64,000 nucleotides of DNA, taken from Microbacterium suwonense. Its GTDB lineage: Bacteria > Actinomycetota > Actinomycetes > Actinomycetales > Microbacteriaceae. Positions 46,936 to 56,269 of the stretch are shown one piece after another. The position numbers and the translations under genes were made by a program. The stretch covers positions 2,790,001 to 2,854,000 of the forward strand of contig NZ_AP027728.1 in NCBI RefSeq assembly GCF_030296555.1, given 5' to 3'. The notes under the pieces are model-generated. The model saw only the letters and a list, made by a program, of their open reading frames with translations, was not told the DNA's origin and ran no database searches. Numbering within the stretch: position 1 is the first letter of the stretch; every line of letters starts with the position of its first letter.

Positions 46936-48231
46936 ATGAAGATCCGCAAGGCATGGGTCGCTGCGGCGGCGGCCGTCGCGACCGTCGGGATGCTGGGACT
47001 GACCGGCTGCTCAGGCGGCACGGACGGCCCGAGCGCCGATGGAAAGACCACGCTCACCATGTGGCACAACTCGACCACCGGTGACGGCAAGGCGTACTGG
47101 GACGACGCGGCCGCCGCGTTCTCCAAGGAGAACCCGGACGTGACCATCAAGATCACCTCGATCCAGAACGAGGACATGGACGGCAAGCTGCAGACCGCCG
47201 TCAACTCGGGTGACATGCCCGACATCTTCATGGCGCGCGGCGGCGGCAAGCTCGCCGACATCGTCGACGCCGGAAAGGTCAAGGACCTCACCGGTCTCAT
47301 CGACGACGACGTCAAGACCGCGTTCGGCGATGCGCCGTTCAGCGCCTTCACCGTCGACGGCAAGATCTACGGAATGCCCAGCGCCGTGCTCCCCGGCGGC
47401 TTCTTCTACAGCAAGGACCTGTTCGAGCAGGCCGGCATCACCTCCGAGCCGACCTCGATGGACGAGCTCGAGGCCGCTGTCGGCAAGCTGAAGGACGCCG
47501 GCATCCAGCCGATCGCCCTCGGCGCGAAGGCCGCCTGGCCGGCCGCGCACTGGTACTACTTCTTCTCGCTGCGCGCGTGCGGGCAGGACCTGATCGAGAA
47601 CCTGGCGACCAAGGCCGACTTCACCGACCCGTGCTGGCTGACCGCTGCACAGAACCTGCAGGACTTCGCCGGCATCGAGCCGTTCAACAAGGGCTTCCTG
47701 ACCACCTCCCCGCAGGAGGGCGCGAACTCCTCGGCCGGTCTGCTGGCCAACCACAAGGCCGCCATGGAGCTCATGGGCGCCTGGGACGTGGGCGTGATCG
47801 CCAGCCTCACCCCCGACGAGAAGCCGCTGCCCGACCTGGGCTGGTTCCCCTTCCCCGAGGTCAACGGCGGCGACGGAGCACCCGGCGCGATGATGGGCGG
47901 CGTCGACGGCTACTCCTGCTCGGCGGACTCGCCGGCAGCCTGCGAGCAGTTCCTCAACTTCGTCTCGTCGAAGGAATGGCAGGAGAAGTACGCGGTCGCG
48001 TTCCAGACCATCCCCGCCAACCAGGACGCCACCGGCGCCGTCGAGGACCCCTCGCTGAAGCCGCTGATGGAGGCCTACCAGAAGGCTCCGTACGTGGCGC
48101 TGTGGCTGGACACCGCCCTCGGCCAGAACGTCGGGAACGCGCTGAACACCGGCGTTGTCGAGATGCTCGCCGGCCAGGGCAGCCCCGAGAAGCTCATCGA
48201 CACGGTCGTCAAGGCCCAGGCGAGGGGCTGA
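46936..48231 (+). CDS. ABC transporter sugar-binding lipoprotein, xylo-oligosaccharide type (BxlE-like)
   Basis: A 431-residue family 1 binding protein with signal peptide and lipobox LTGCSGG. TLTMWHNSTTGDGKAYWDDAAAAFSKENP and DMPDIFMARGGGKLADIVDAG are typical, and FSLRACGQDLIEN and SCSADSPAACEQF contain cysteines that could form disulfides. The ATG at 46936 has GAGGAG upstream. It is followed by two permeases and a GH3 beta-xylosidase, the same order as the bxlEFGA operon of Streptomyces, so xylobiose or longer xylosides are the likely ligand. Confidence 0.9.
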   Translation: MKIRKAWVAAAAAVATVGMLGLTGCSGGTDGPSADGKTTLTMWHNSTTGDGKAYWDDAAAAFSKENPDVTIKITSIQNEDMDGKLQTAVNSGDMPDIFMARGGGKLADIVDAGKVKDLTGLIDDDVKTAFGDAPFSAFTVDGKIYGMPSAVLPGGFFYSKDLFEQAGITSEPTSMDELEAAVGKLKDAGIQPIALGAKAAWPAAHWYYFFSLRACGQDLIENLATKADFTDPCWLTAAQNLQDFAGIEPFNKGFLTTSPQEGANSSAGLLANHKAAMELMGAWDVGVIASLTPDEKPLPDLGWFPFPEVNGGDGAPGAMMGGVDGYSCSADSPAACEQFLNFVSSKEWQEKYAVAFQTIPANQDATGAVEDPSLKPLMEAYQKAPYVALWLDTALGQNVGNALNTGVVEMLAGQGSPEKLIDTVVKAQARG

Positions 48232-48238
48232 CCGGAGC

Positions 48239-49251
48239 ATGCACGACACCCAGGCACCGCAGAGCATGACGGTGTCTGAGAGGAAGTCCTCTCCGGGGCG
48301 GGCTCCACGCCCGCCCCGGAGCGGCGCTCGCCGCGGGCCGACTGGCGCAAGCGCGGCGAGATCGCGCTCCTCTCAGGACCCGCACTGATCATGTTCGTCG
48401 GCTTCGTCATCCTCCCGGTGGCGATGGCCGCGTTCTACGGCTTCTTCAAGTGGAACGGCTTCGGCTGGCCCACCGAGTTCATCGGACTCGACAACTACAA
48501 GATGATGTGGGAGGACGAGACCTTCCGCGCTGCGGTGCTGCACAACGGCATCATCGTCGTGCTCTCGCTCCTGCTGCAGGGGCCGGTCGCGATCCTGTTT
48601 GCCCTGCTGCTGAATCAGAAGATCCGCGGGCGCTCCGTCATCCGCGTGCTGATCTTCGTGCCGTACGTCATCTCCGAGGTCATCGTCGGCATCGGCTGGA
48701 GCTTGATGCTGCAGGATGCCGGCGCGCTGAACTCCCTGCTCGAGAAGTGGGGTCTCGGCTTCTTGCAGCAGTCCTGGATCTCCGATCCCGCGATCGCGAT
48801 GGGCTCGCTGATGATCATCATCACCTGGAAGTACCTCGGCTTCGCGGTGATCCTCATGCTCGCGGGCATGCAGTCCATCCCCGAGGAGCTGTACGAAGCT
48901 GCCGCCATCGACGGCGCGAGCTTCTGGAAGATCCAGTGGAGCATCACCGTGCCGCTGCTGGGTCCGACCATCCGCATCTGGGCGTTCCTGTCGATCATCG
49001 GCTCGCTGCAGCTGTTCGACCTGGTCAACATCATCTGGGGCCAGTACATCGCCGCCACGGCGGGCACCTCGACGATGGCGACCTACATGTACCAGAACGG
49101 CCACCTGGCCGGCAGCTACGGATACGGCAACGCCGTCGCCGTGATGCTGTTCATCATCACCCTCATCGTCGCCCTGATCTATCAGCGCTTCGTGCTGCGC
49201 CGCGACACCGACGGCGCGGTCACCGGGGACAGCGGAAGGAGGCGCCGATGA
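48239..49251 (+). pseudogene. sugar ABC transporter permease (BxlF-like), one-base frameshift near the N terminus (probably a sequence error)
   Basis: About 337 residues when joined, with six membrane segments and the EAA loop LYEAAAIDGASFWKIQWSITVPLLG. The conserved part is open only from 48279, where no start codon lies before the ATG at 48391, inside the first membrane segment. Adding one G to the run 48295-48298 joins it to MTVSERKSSPGAGSTPAP, started by ATG 48239 or 48266. The 48239 start follows GAGGGG. The channel partner is the next gene. Confidence 0.85.
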
Positions 49252-50144
49252 GCGCCGAGAGCCTGAACACGCGGGTCGCCGTCCGGGCGATCACGCCGAA
49301 CCGCCGCCGTCGCACCAGCGACTCCGGCGTCAAATGGGGCAGCCCCGCGGTGTACCTGGTCGCGCTGGTGCTGATCACGATCTGCATCACCCCGGTGCTG
49401 TACGTCATCATCGGCGGCTTCCGCACCAACTCGCAGATCACCCTCGACCCCTCAGGCTTCCCCGCACCGTGGAAGCTCGGCAACTACGGCGACGTGCTGG
49501 CCAGCTCGGAGTTCTGGGTCGCGATGCTCAACTCCACCATCTCGGCGGTCGGCACCACCGCGGGTGCGGTCGTGCTCGGCGTGATGGCCAGCTACGTGAT
49601 CGCGCGGTATGACTTCGGCGGGCGCGGCATCATGTACGCGGTGTTCGCGGCAGGGCTGATGTTCCCGGTGACGGTGGCGATCACCCCGCTGTACATCCTG
49701 ATCCGCAACCTCGGGCTGGTGAACAGCCTGGCCGGCATCATCCTGCCGCAGATCGCCTTCGCACTGCCGACGACGATCATCATCCTGGTGCCGTTCCTGC
49801 GGGCGATCCCCAAGGAGCTCGAAGAGGCGGCATCGATCGACGGCGCCTCGCGGCTGGGCTTCTTCTGGCGCATGGTCGTTCCGCTCAGCCTGCCCGGTGT
49901 GATCACCGTCGGCATCCTGGCGTTCGTCGGGTCGTGGAACGGCTACATCCTGCCGCTGTTCATCCTCAGCGACCAGGCGCTGTTCACCCTGCCGCTGGGC
50001 GTGCAGAACTTCGCCTCGCAGTACTCGGTCGACACCGCCCGCGTGCTGGCGTACACCTCGCTGTCGATGCTGCCCGCGCTGGCCTTCTTCAGCCTGTTCG
50101 AGCGCCGCATCGTCGGCGGACTGACCGGTGCGGTGAAGGGCTGA
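49248..50144 (+). CDS. sugar ABC transporter permease (BxlG-like)
   Basis: A 298-residue MalG-type permease. Six membrane segments follow a basic N-terminal tail, and the EAA loop is LEEAASIDGASRLGFFWRMVVPLSLPGV. The ATG at 49248 overlaps the previous stop and has AGGAGGCG upstream. It forms the channel with the preceding permease. Confidence 0.91.
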   Translation: MSAESLNTRVAVRAITPNRRRRTSDSGVKWGSPAVYLVALVLITICITPVLYVIIGGFRTNSQITLDPSGFPAPWKLGNYGDVLASSEFWVAMLNSTISAVGTTAGAVVLGVMASYVIARYDFGGRGIMYAVFAAGLMFPVTVAITPLYILIRNLGLVNSLAGIILPQIAFALPTTIIILVPFLRAIPKELEEAASIDGASRLGFFWRMVVPLSLPGVITVGILAFVGSWNGYILPLFILSDQALFTLPLGVQNFASQYSVDTARVLAYTSLSMLPALAFFSLFERRIVGGLTGAVKG

Positions 50145-50180
50145 CGGATGCTGTACGACACGACCACGGAGAGATCTTCC

Positions 50181-52568
50181 ATGACCTCGCAGATCCCGGC
50201 CTTCCCTGTTGCCTCCGAGCGCGTGCACGCGCTGCTGGCCGAGATGACGCTCGAGGAGAAGGCCGCGCAGCTGGTGGGCTACTGGCTCGACCAGGGCGGC
50301 GACGTGGTCGCGCCCATGCAGAACGAGATGTCGAAGTCGGCGGGCGCGCTCGCAGAGATCACCCGCGACGGCATCGGCCACTACACCCGCGTGTACGGCA
50401 CCCGTCCGGTCGATCCCGCCGAGCGGGCGGCGTGGCTCTGGCAGGAGCAGCGGCGCCTGAAGAGCGAGACCAGGCTGGGCATCCCCGCGCTCGTGCACGA
50501 GGAGTGCCTGACCGGGCTGGCGGCGTGGAAGGCGGCGACCTTCCCCACTCCGCTGGCCTGGGGCGCAGCCTTCGACCCTGAGCTGGTGGCGGAGATGGGG
50601 GTGCTGATCGGCGAGTCCATGCGGGCGCTCGGCATCCATCAGGGGCTCGCGCCCGTGCTGGACGTGGTGCGCGACCCGCGCTGGGGCCGCGTGGACGAGT
50701 GCATCGGCGAGGACCCGTACCTGGTCGGCACCGTCGGCACGGCGTACGTCGAGGGGATGCAGTCCACCGGCGTGCACGCCACGCTGAAGCATTTCCTGGG
50801 CTATTCCGGCTCGAAGGCCGGCCGCAACCATGCGCCGGTCTCGGCGGGCCCGCGCGAGGTCGCCGACGTGTTCCTCCCGCCCTTCGAGATGGCGATCCGC
50901 GACGGCGGTGTGCACAGCGTGATGAACAGCTATGCCGAGATCGACGGGGTGCCGGTGGCATCCGATCCCGCCCTGCTCACCGGCCTGCTGCGCGACGGAC
51001 TCGGGTTCGACGGCGTGGTCGTGGCCGACTACTTCGCGGTCGCGTTCCTGCAGGTGATGCACGCGGTGGCCGCCGATCGTGGCGAGGCCGCAGAGCTGGC
51101 ACTCACCGCCGGCATCGATGTGGAGCTGCCCTCGGGCGACGCCTACCTCGCCCCGCTCGTCGAGCGGGTGCGTGCGGGGCTGTTCGACGAGGCCTACCTG
51201 GACCGTGCGGTCATCCGCGTTCTGCGGCAGAAGGAGCAGCTCGGTCTGCTCGACGACGACGCCTTCGCCGACGAGCCGCCCGCGCAGATCGACCTGGACA
51301 CTCCACGGCACCGCGAGGTGGCGCGCCGGCTGGCGTCCGAATCGCTCGTGCTGCTGGCGAACGACGGCGCCCTGCCGCTGGCGGGCACCGCGCGCCGCAT
51401 CGCGCTGGTCGGCCCGAACGCCGATCGCGCCGCCGCGCTGCAGGGATGCTATTCCTTCGCCAACCACGTGCTGGCGCACCACCCCGGGTACGTGCTGGGA
51501 TTCGAGATCCCGACGGTTCGCGAGGCGCTGATCGCTGCGCTGCCGGACACCGAGATCGTGCACGTGGCCGGCTGCGAGGTCGAGGGCGATGACCGCTCGG
51601 GGTTCGAGGCCGCGGTCGGTGCGGCGACGGATGCCGATGTCGCCGTCGTCGTGGTCGGCGACCAGGCGGGGCTGTTCGGACGCGGCACGGTCGGCGAGGG
51701 GAACGACGTCGAGTCGCTCGACCTGCCCGGAGTGCAGCGCGAGCTGATCGAGGCGCTGGTCGCCACCGGCACGCCCGTGGTGATGGTGCTCGTCACCGGG
51801 CGCCCCTACGCCATCGACTGGGCGCTGGACGGCGACCAGCCGCGGCCCGCCGCGGTGCTGCAGGCGTTCTTCCCGGGCGAGGCCGGCGGCGAGGCCATCG
51901 CCGACGTGCTGACCGGCGCGGTCGCGCCGTCGGGTCGGATGCCGGTGAGCCTGCCGCGCTCATCCGGATCGCAGCCGTACAGCTACCTGCATCCGCCGCT
52001 GGGCGGCCCGTCCGAGGTGACCTCCACCGACCCGACTCCGCTGCGCCCGTTCGGGTTCGGGCTGTCGTACACGACCTTCGCGTACGACGACCTGCACGTG
52101 CAGGCCGAGGCGGCGACGGATGGCCGCTTCACGGCATCCGTGACGGTGCGCAACACCGGCGAGGTCGCCGCTGCCGAGATCGTGCAGCTCTACGGTCGCG
52201 ACCTGGTCGCGAGCGTGACCCGTCCGGTCACGCAGCTGATCGGCTATGCCCGCGTGCAGCTGGCGCCGGGGGAGCAGCGCCGGGTGCACTTCGACGTGCC
52301 CGCCGCCCGCTTCGCGTTCAGCGACCGGCGCATGGTGCGCGTGGTCGAGCCGGGTGAGCTGCGGGTCTGGGCGGCGGCGCACGCCGAGGCGCAGGCCCCG
52401 GCATCCGGTGCGGCCGACGCCACCGGCGGGGCGATCTCGAACCAGCGGACACGAGAGCAGCGCACGCTTCCCGGCACCGCGACTGCACCCGCGACCGTGC
52501 GGCTGACCGGCGCGGTGCACGAGGTGACCGGTGACGACGCACGGCTGGTGACGGTGTCGTTCGAGTGA
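50181..52568 (+). CDS. glycoside hydrolase family 3 beta-xylosidase/beta-glucosidase
   Basis: A 795-residue GH3 enzyme with three domains. The barrel contains LAPVLDVVRDPRWGRVDECIGEDPYLV and KHFLGYSGSKAGRNHAPVSAG; the nucleophile aspartate is in GVVVADYFAVAF (near residue 284). The alpha/beta sandwich follows, then a fibronectin III-like C-terminal domain. No signal peptide is present, so it acts on imported oligosaccharides. I prefer ATG 50181, with GGAGAG six bases upstream; ATG 50148 is in frame. The bxl-like context favours beta-xylosidase. The stop lies in a triplicated 18-base repeat. Confidence 0.9.
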   Translation: MTSQIPAFPVASERVHALLAEMTLEEKAAQLVGYWLDQGGDVVAPMQNEMSKSAGALAEITRDGIGHYTRVYGTRPVDPAERAAWLWQEQRRLKSETRLGIPALVHEECLTGLAAWKAATFPTPLAWGAAFDPELVAEMGVLIGESMRALGIHQGLAPVLDVVRDPRWGRVDECIGEDPYLVGTVGTAYVEGMQSTGVHATLKHFLGYSGSKAGRNHAPVSAGPREVADVFLPPFEMAIRDGGVHSVMNSYAEIDGVPVASDPALLTGLLRDGLGFDGVVVADYFAVAFLQVMHAVAADRGEAAELALTAGIDVELPSGDAYLAPLVERVRAGLFDEAYLDRAVIRVLRQKEQLGLLDDDAFADEPPAQIDLDTPRHREVARRLASESLVLLANDGALPLAGTARRIALVGPNADRAAALQGCYSFANHVLAHHPGYVLGFEIPTVREALIAALPDTEIVHVAGCEVEGDDRSGFEAAVGAATDADVAVVVVGDQAGLFGRGTVGEGNDVESLDLPGVQRELIEALVATGTPVVMVLVTGRPYAIDWALDGDQPRPAAVLQAFFPGEAGGEAIADVLTGAVAPSGRMPVSLPRSSGSQPYSYLHPPLGGPSEVTSTDPTPLRPFGFGLSYTTFAYDDLHVQAEAATDGRFTASVTVRNTGEVAAAEIVQLYGRDLVASVTRPVTQLIGYARVQLAPGEQRRVHFDVPAARFAFSDRRMVRVVEPGELRVWAAAHAEAQAPASGAADATGGAISNQRTREQRTLPGTATAPATVRLTGAVHEVTGDDARLVTVSFE

Positions 52569-52603
52569 GCGATGTCGTTCGAGTGACGGTGTCGTTCGAG
52601 TGA
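52555..52603 (+). repeat. three tandem copies across the GH3 stop codon
   Basis: TGTCGTTCGAGTGA starts at 52555, 52573 and 52590. The first copy ends with the GH3 stop codon and the second copy places another TGA in the same frame 18 bases later. Confidence 0.8.
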
Positions 52604-52682
52604 GCGGGCGGGCCGAGGGGCTTGGCGGTGGCGTGCGCGTGACCCGCTTTTCATATGAACCGGCGACGCCCGCCGGAATGGA

Positions 52683-52688
52683 TAGCCT
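52683..52688 (+). promoter_or_regulatory. -10 element of a probable leaderless transcript
   Basis: TAGCCT ends six bases before the ATG at 52695, with no ribosome binding site. Confidence 0.5.
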
Positions 52689-52694
52689 GGGACG

Positions 52695-53848
52695 ATGAAC
52701 GATCGTGCGACGACCGTCGAGGGGGTGCGGCGCACCAATCTCGGCGAGGTGCTGCGTCTCGTGCATCATGGCGGGCCACGATCGCGTGCGGTCATCACCG
52801 CTGAGACGGGACTGAACCGATCGACCGTGTCGGATCTGGTGTCGCGTCTGGCCGAAGCGGGGCTGGTCCGCGAGCACGGCCCCGACCCGACCCGGCGGGT
52901 GGGGCGTCCTTCTCCCATCGTCGCGCCGAGTCCCGATGTGGTCGCACTCGGCGTGAACCCCGAGATCGATGCGGTCGAGATCGGGGCGGTCTCGCTGGGC
53001 GGCGCGATCCGCCTGCGCGAGCGCATCGCCGTGGACCGACCCGGGGTGGACGAGGTCGTCGAGCTCGTCGCACGCACGGTCGAGGTGTGGCGCACCGGTG
53101 ACCTGCAGGGCTGCCGGATCGTCGGCGCAGGGGTCGCCGTGCCGGGTCTGGTGCGCACCGAGGACGGCGTGGTGCGTCTGGCACCGCACCTGCAGTGGCG
53201 GGATGTGGACATCGCCGGCCCGCTGGAGCGGTCCCTGGGGATGCCCGTGGTGGTCGGCAACGACGCCTCGTTCGGCGCACGGGCGGAGCGGCTGTTCGGC
53301 GCGGCCCGCGAGCACGGCGATGTGGTCTACCTCAACGGCGGCGCCAGCGGCATCGGCGGCGGGCTGATCCTGCACGGCCGGCTCATCGGCGGCGAGGGCG
53401 GCTACGCGGGGAGTGGGGCCAGACCACGGCGAGCCTTACCGACGCCTCGGATCGCCGTGTGGACGGCGGTGTGCTGGAGGACGAGGTGAACCGGGCGCGG
53501 CTCGTGCACGCCGCCGGTCTGGTCGCCCCCGACGATGCGCAGCTGGCCGGCGCTCTCTCGGCATCCGACGACGCGATCGCAGAAGCGGGCCGCCAACGCC
53601 GCATCCTCGCCGCCACTCTCGGCAATGCCGTCAATGTGCTGAACCCGTCGATGATCGTGCTGGGCGGATTCCTCGGAAGCCTGCGCGATGTCGATCGGGA
53701 TGCCTTCGACGACGAGGTGCGCGCCAGGGCCCTCGCCGCGTCGGCGGAGAATCTCGAACTGGCATCCGCGGCGCTGGGCGCCGACCGCCTGCTGATCGGC
53801 GCGGCGGATGCGGCCATGCAGCGGCTGCTGGCCGACCCGCTGGGCTGA
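52695..53848 (+). pseudogene. ROK-family transcription regulator, XylR-like, one-base frameshift (probably a sequence error)
   Basis: About 384 residues when joined. A winged helix (SRAVITAETGLNRSTVSDLVSRLAEAGLVREHG) precedes the sugar-kinase-like ROK domain with GAGVAVPGLVR and VGNDASFGARAE. The frame breaks at the G run 53408-53411: one more G restores GYAGEWGQTTAS. The usual ROK zinc motif (CxCGxxGCxE) is absent; the aligned region reads TDASDRRVDGGVLEDEV with no cysteine. The gene follows the beta-xylosidase and probably senses xylose, but it may bind its ligand differently from zinc-containing relatives. Confidence 0.82.
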
Positions 53849-53871
53849 TCCGGATCATGAGGAGGCGCCCG

Positions 53872-55118
53872 ATGGGCGAAGAACGAAACTGGGCGGGCAA
53901 CGTCCGCTACCGCGGTGCCGTCGCGCACCCGGCGACCCTCGACGAGGCACGTGCGCTGATCACGACCGGATCGCCGGTGCGGATGCTGGGCACCAGGCAC
54001 TGCTTCAACGACATCGCCGACACCACCGGCACCCTGATCGCGCTCGACCAGCTGCCGAGCGTGTTCGAGGTCACGCCCGAGCGCGATGCGGTGCGGGTCT
54101 CGGGCGCGCTGCGCTACGGCGACATCGCGCCGCGGCTCGAGGCCGAGGGCCTGGCGCTGGCGAACCTCGCCTCACTGCCGCACATCTCCGTGGCGGGCGC
54201 CGTCTCCACCGGGACTCACGGTTCGGGCGATGCGATCGGATCGCTGGCCTCAGCGGTGCGCGAGCTGACACTGCTCACGGCATCCGGCGAGCTTCTGACC
54301 CTGCGCCGCGGCGAGCCGCGATTCGCTGGGGCCGTCGTGGGCCTCGGTGCACTCGGAGCCGTGCTGGAACTCGTGCTCGACGTCGAGCCGACGTATCAGG
54401 TCGCCCAGCGCGTGTTCGACCGCCCCCGCTGGGACGAGATCCTCGGGGATCTGGATGCGGTCACCTCGGCCGGCACGAGCGTCAGCATCTTCACCACCTG
54501 GCAGCGCACCGACTCGGCCGACCAGCTCTGGATCAAGCAGCGCGGCGCCGCGGATCTCGCCGGCGATCTTCCCGCGCGACTCGGGTCCGTCGCGGCGGAT
54601 GCCAAGCGGCATCCGATCCTCGGCGTCGATGCGGTGGCCTGCACCGACCAGGGCGGCGTCCCGGGGTGTGGTATCAGCGGCTGCCGCACTTCCGGCTGGA
54701 GTTCACCCCGTCGGCCGGTGTCGAGCTGCAGAGCGAGTACCTCGTGCCGCGCAGCGACGCCGTGGCGGCACTGCAGGCGATCCGCGGGCTGGCCGACCGC
54801 ATCGCACCGCTGCTGCTGGTGAACGAGATCCGCACGGTCGCCGCCGAAGATCTCTGGCTGAGCATGGCGTACCGGACGGATGCCGTCGGTCTGCACTTCA
54901 CGTGGCGCCCCGACGAGCCGGCCGTGCGCGCGCTGCTGCCCGTGATCGAGGCGGCGCTGCCGGAGACGGCGCGGCCGCACTGGGGCAAGGTGTCCACCCT
55001 CGACGGCGCCCAAGTGCGCGCCCGATACCCCCGCTGGGACGACTTCGCGGCGCTGCGCGCCGAGCTCGATCCAGAACGCCGGTTCGTGAACCACTACCTG
55101 GAGAGGCTGGGACTGTGA
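53872..55118 (+). pseudogene. alditol (xylitol) oxidase, FAD-dependent, one-base frameshift (probably a sequence error)
   Basis: About 415 residues when joined, the length of Streptomyces alditol oxidase AldO. NWAGNVRYRG opens the protein; GTRHCFNDIADT carries the histidine (residue 43) that in AldO binds FAD covalently; ANLASLPHISVAGAVSTGTHGSG and RPHWGKVSTLDG are closely similar to AldO. The family oxidises xylitol and other alditols to aldoses with release of hydrogen peroxide. The frame breaks at 54663-54666, where a fifth G gives GVPGVWYQRLPHFRLEF. AGGAGG precedes ATG 53872. In this locus it would return xylitol to xylose. Confidence 0.88.
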
Positions 55119-56029
55119 CCGATCCCCGATCCGGACGCCGGCTGCCCATCGCCGCCGGACGCTATCAGGCCGAGATCGCCAGCGTCGGGGCGACGCTGCG
55201 CGCCCTGACCTTCGACGGGCGCGACCTGATCGTGCCGTTCGAGGCCGATCAGGTGCGTCCCGCCTACCGCGGCGTCACCCTCGCCCCATGGCCGAACCGC
55301 ATCGTCGACGGACGCTACGCCTTCGCGGACGCCGAGCACCAGCTTCCGCTCACCGAACCGGAGCGCGGGCAGGCGCTGCACGGGCTGGTCTGCTGGGCCG
55401 ACTTCGCCACGCAGGAGGCGACGGAGGACCGGGTCGTGCTCACCACCGTGATCGCCCCGCAAGTGGGGTATCCGTTCCGCGTCGAGGTGCAGGTGGAGTA
55501 CCGGGTCACGGATGCCGGGCTCACCCAGACCGTCACCGGACGCAACCTGGGAGCGGATGCCGCCCCCTGGGGCACCGGGCCGCATCCCTATCTGGTCGCC
55601 GGTGCCGGCGGCGTGGATGCGTGGACACTCATGCTCCCGGCATCCGAAGTGCTCACCGTCACTCCGGACCGGCTGAGCCCGGTCGCCGTGCATCCGGTCG
55701 TGCAGCACCCGGAGTGGGACTTCCGCAGCGCTCGCCGGATCGGCGACACCTTCATCGACCATGCCTTCACCGAGCTGACGCGCACAGACGGCATCGCCGA
55801 GGCCCGGCTCGTCACCGACTCCGGCGAGGGCGTCGCGATGACCTGGGACGAGCGCTGTCCGTGGGTGCAGGTGCACACGGCCGACACGCCCGATCCCGCC
55901 ACGAGCCGCCGTGGTCTGGCGGTGGAACCGATGACCTGCCCGCCGGACGCCTTCAACTCCGGTGTCGACCTGGTCGTGCTGGAGCCCGGTGTCGCGCACT
56001 CCGCGAGCTGGAGCATCCGGGCGCTCTGA
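55115..56029 (+). CDS. aldose 1-epimerase (galactose mutarotase family)
   Basis: A 304-residue mutarotase that interconverts alpha and beta anomers of sugars. Typical stretches are GVTLAPWPNRIVDGRYAFADAEHQLPLTEP, ALHGLVCWADF with the binding histidine, GTGPHPYLVAG with the catalytic histidine region, and VEPMTCPPDAFNSG. The start GTG 55115 overlaps the oxidase stop. It would speed the supply of the right xylose anomer to the isomerase. It ends the xyloside operon; a hairpin element follows at 56037. Confidence 0.9.
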   Translation: MTDPRSGRRLPIAAGRYQAEIASVGATLRALTFDGRDLIVPFEADQVRPAYRGVTLAPWPNRIVDGRYAFADAEHQLPLTEPERGQALHGLVCWADFATQEATEDRVVLTTVIAPQVGYPFRVEVQVEYRVTDAGLTQTVTGRNLGADAAPWGTGPHPYLVAGAGGVDAWTLMLPASEVLTVTPDRLSPVAVHPVVQHPEWDFRSARRIGDTFIDHAFTELTRTDGIAEARLVTDSGEGVAMTWDERCPWVQVHTADTPDPATSRRGLAVEPMTCPPDAFNSGVDLVVLEPGVAHSASWSIRAL

Positions 56030-56036
56030 CCTCGCC

Positions 56037-56092
56037 CCCGTCGCAGAAATCGTCGTCGCGTCACGGGGAAAGCGACAGAAAGTGCGACGGGA
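56037..56092. repeat. intergenic inverted repeat related to the element at 29985
   Basis: CCCGTCGCA (56037-56045) pairs with TGCGACGGG (56083-56091), with a second GTCG/CGAC pairing inside. The right arm CGACAGAAAGTGCGACGGGA (56073-56092) matches 30020-30039 at 19 of 20 positions. It lies just after the epimerase gene and may end the xyloside transcript. Confidence 0.65.
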
Positions 56093-56154
56093 AGTGCTCT
56101 CGGAACCGCGACGCGAGCGGACGCGCGTGCCGGGGCGATGAGTCGTCATGCCTC

Positions 56155-56195
56155 TTGACAAGCAAATAAGGACATTCTATTGTCCTGACAAAGAC
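56155..56195 (+). promoter_or_regulatory. promoter and GntR-type operator of the phosphatase gene
   Basis: TTGACA (56155-56160) and TATTGT (56179-56184) form a promoter with an 18-base spacer. ATTGTCCTGACAAAGAC (56179-56195) covers the -10 and resembles sites at 58559-58575 and 58655-58671. An additional dyad AGGACA-N6-TGTCCT is at 56169-56186. The match suggests control by the GntR protein at 57756. Confidence 0.65.
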
Positions 56196-56269
56196 GTTCG
56201 CAGTTCGAGGCACAAGGCCGTGCCTCGAAGCGGGCGCGCGAATCCGCCCCGGCGGGGAAGAGGAGTCTC

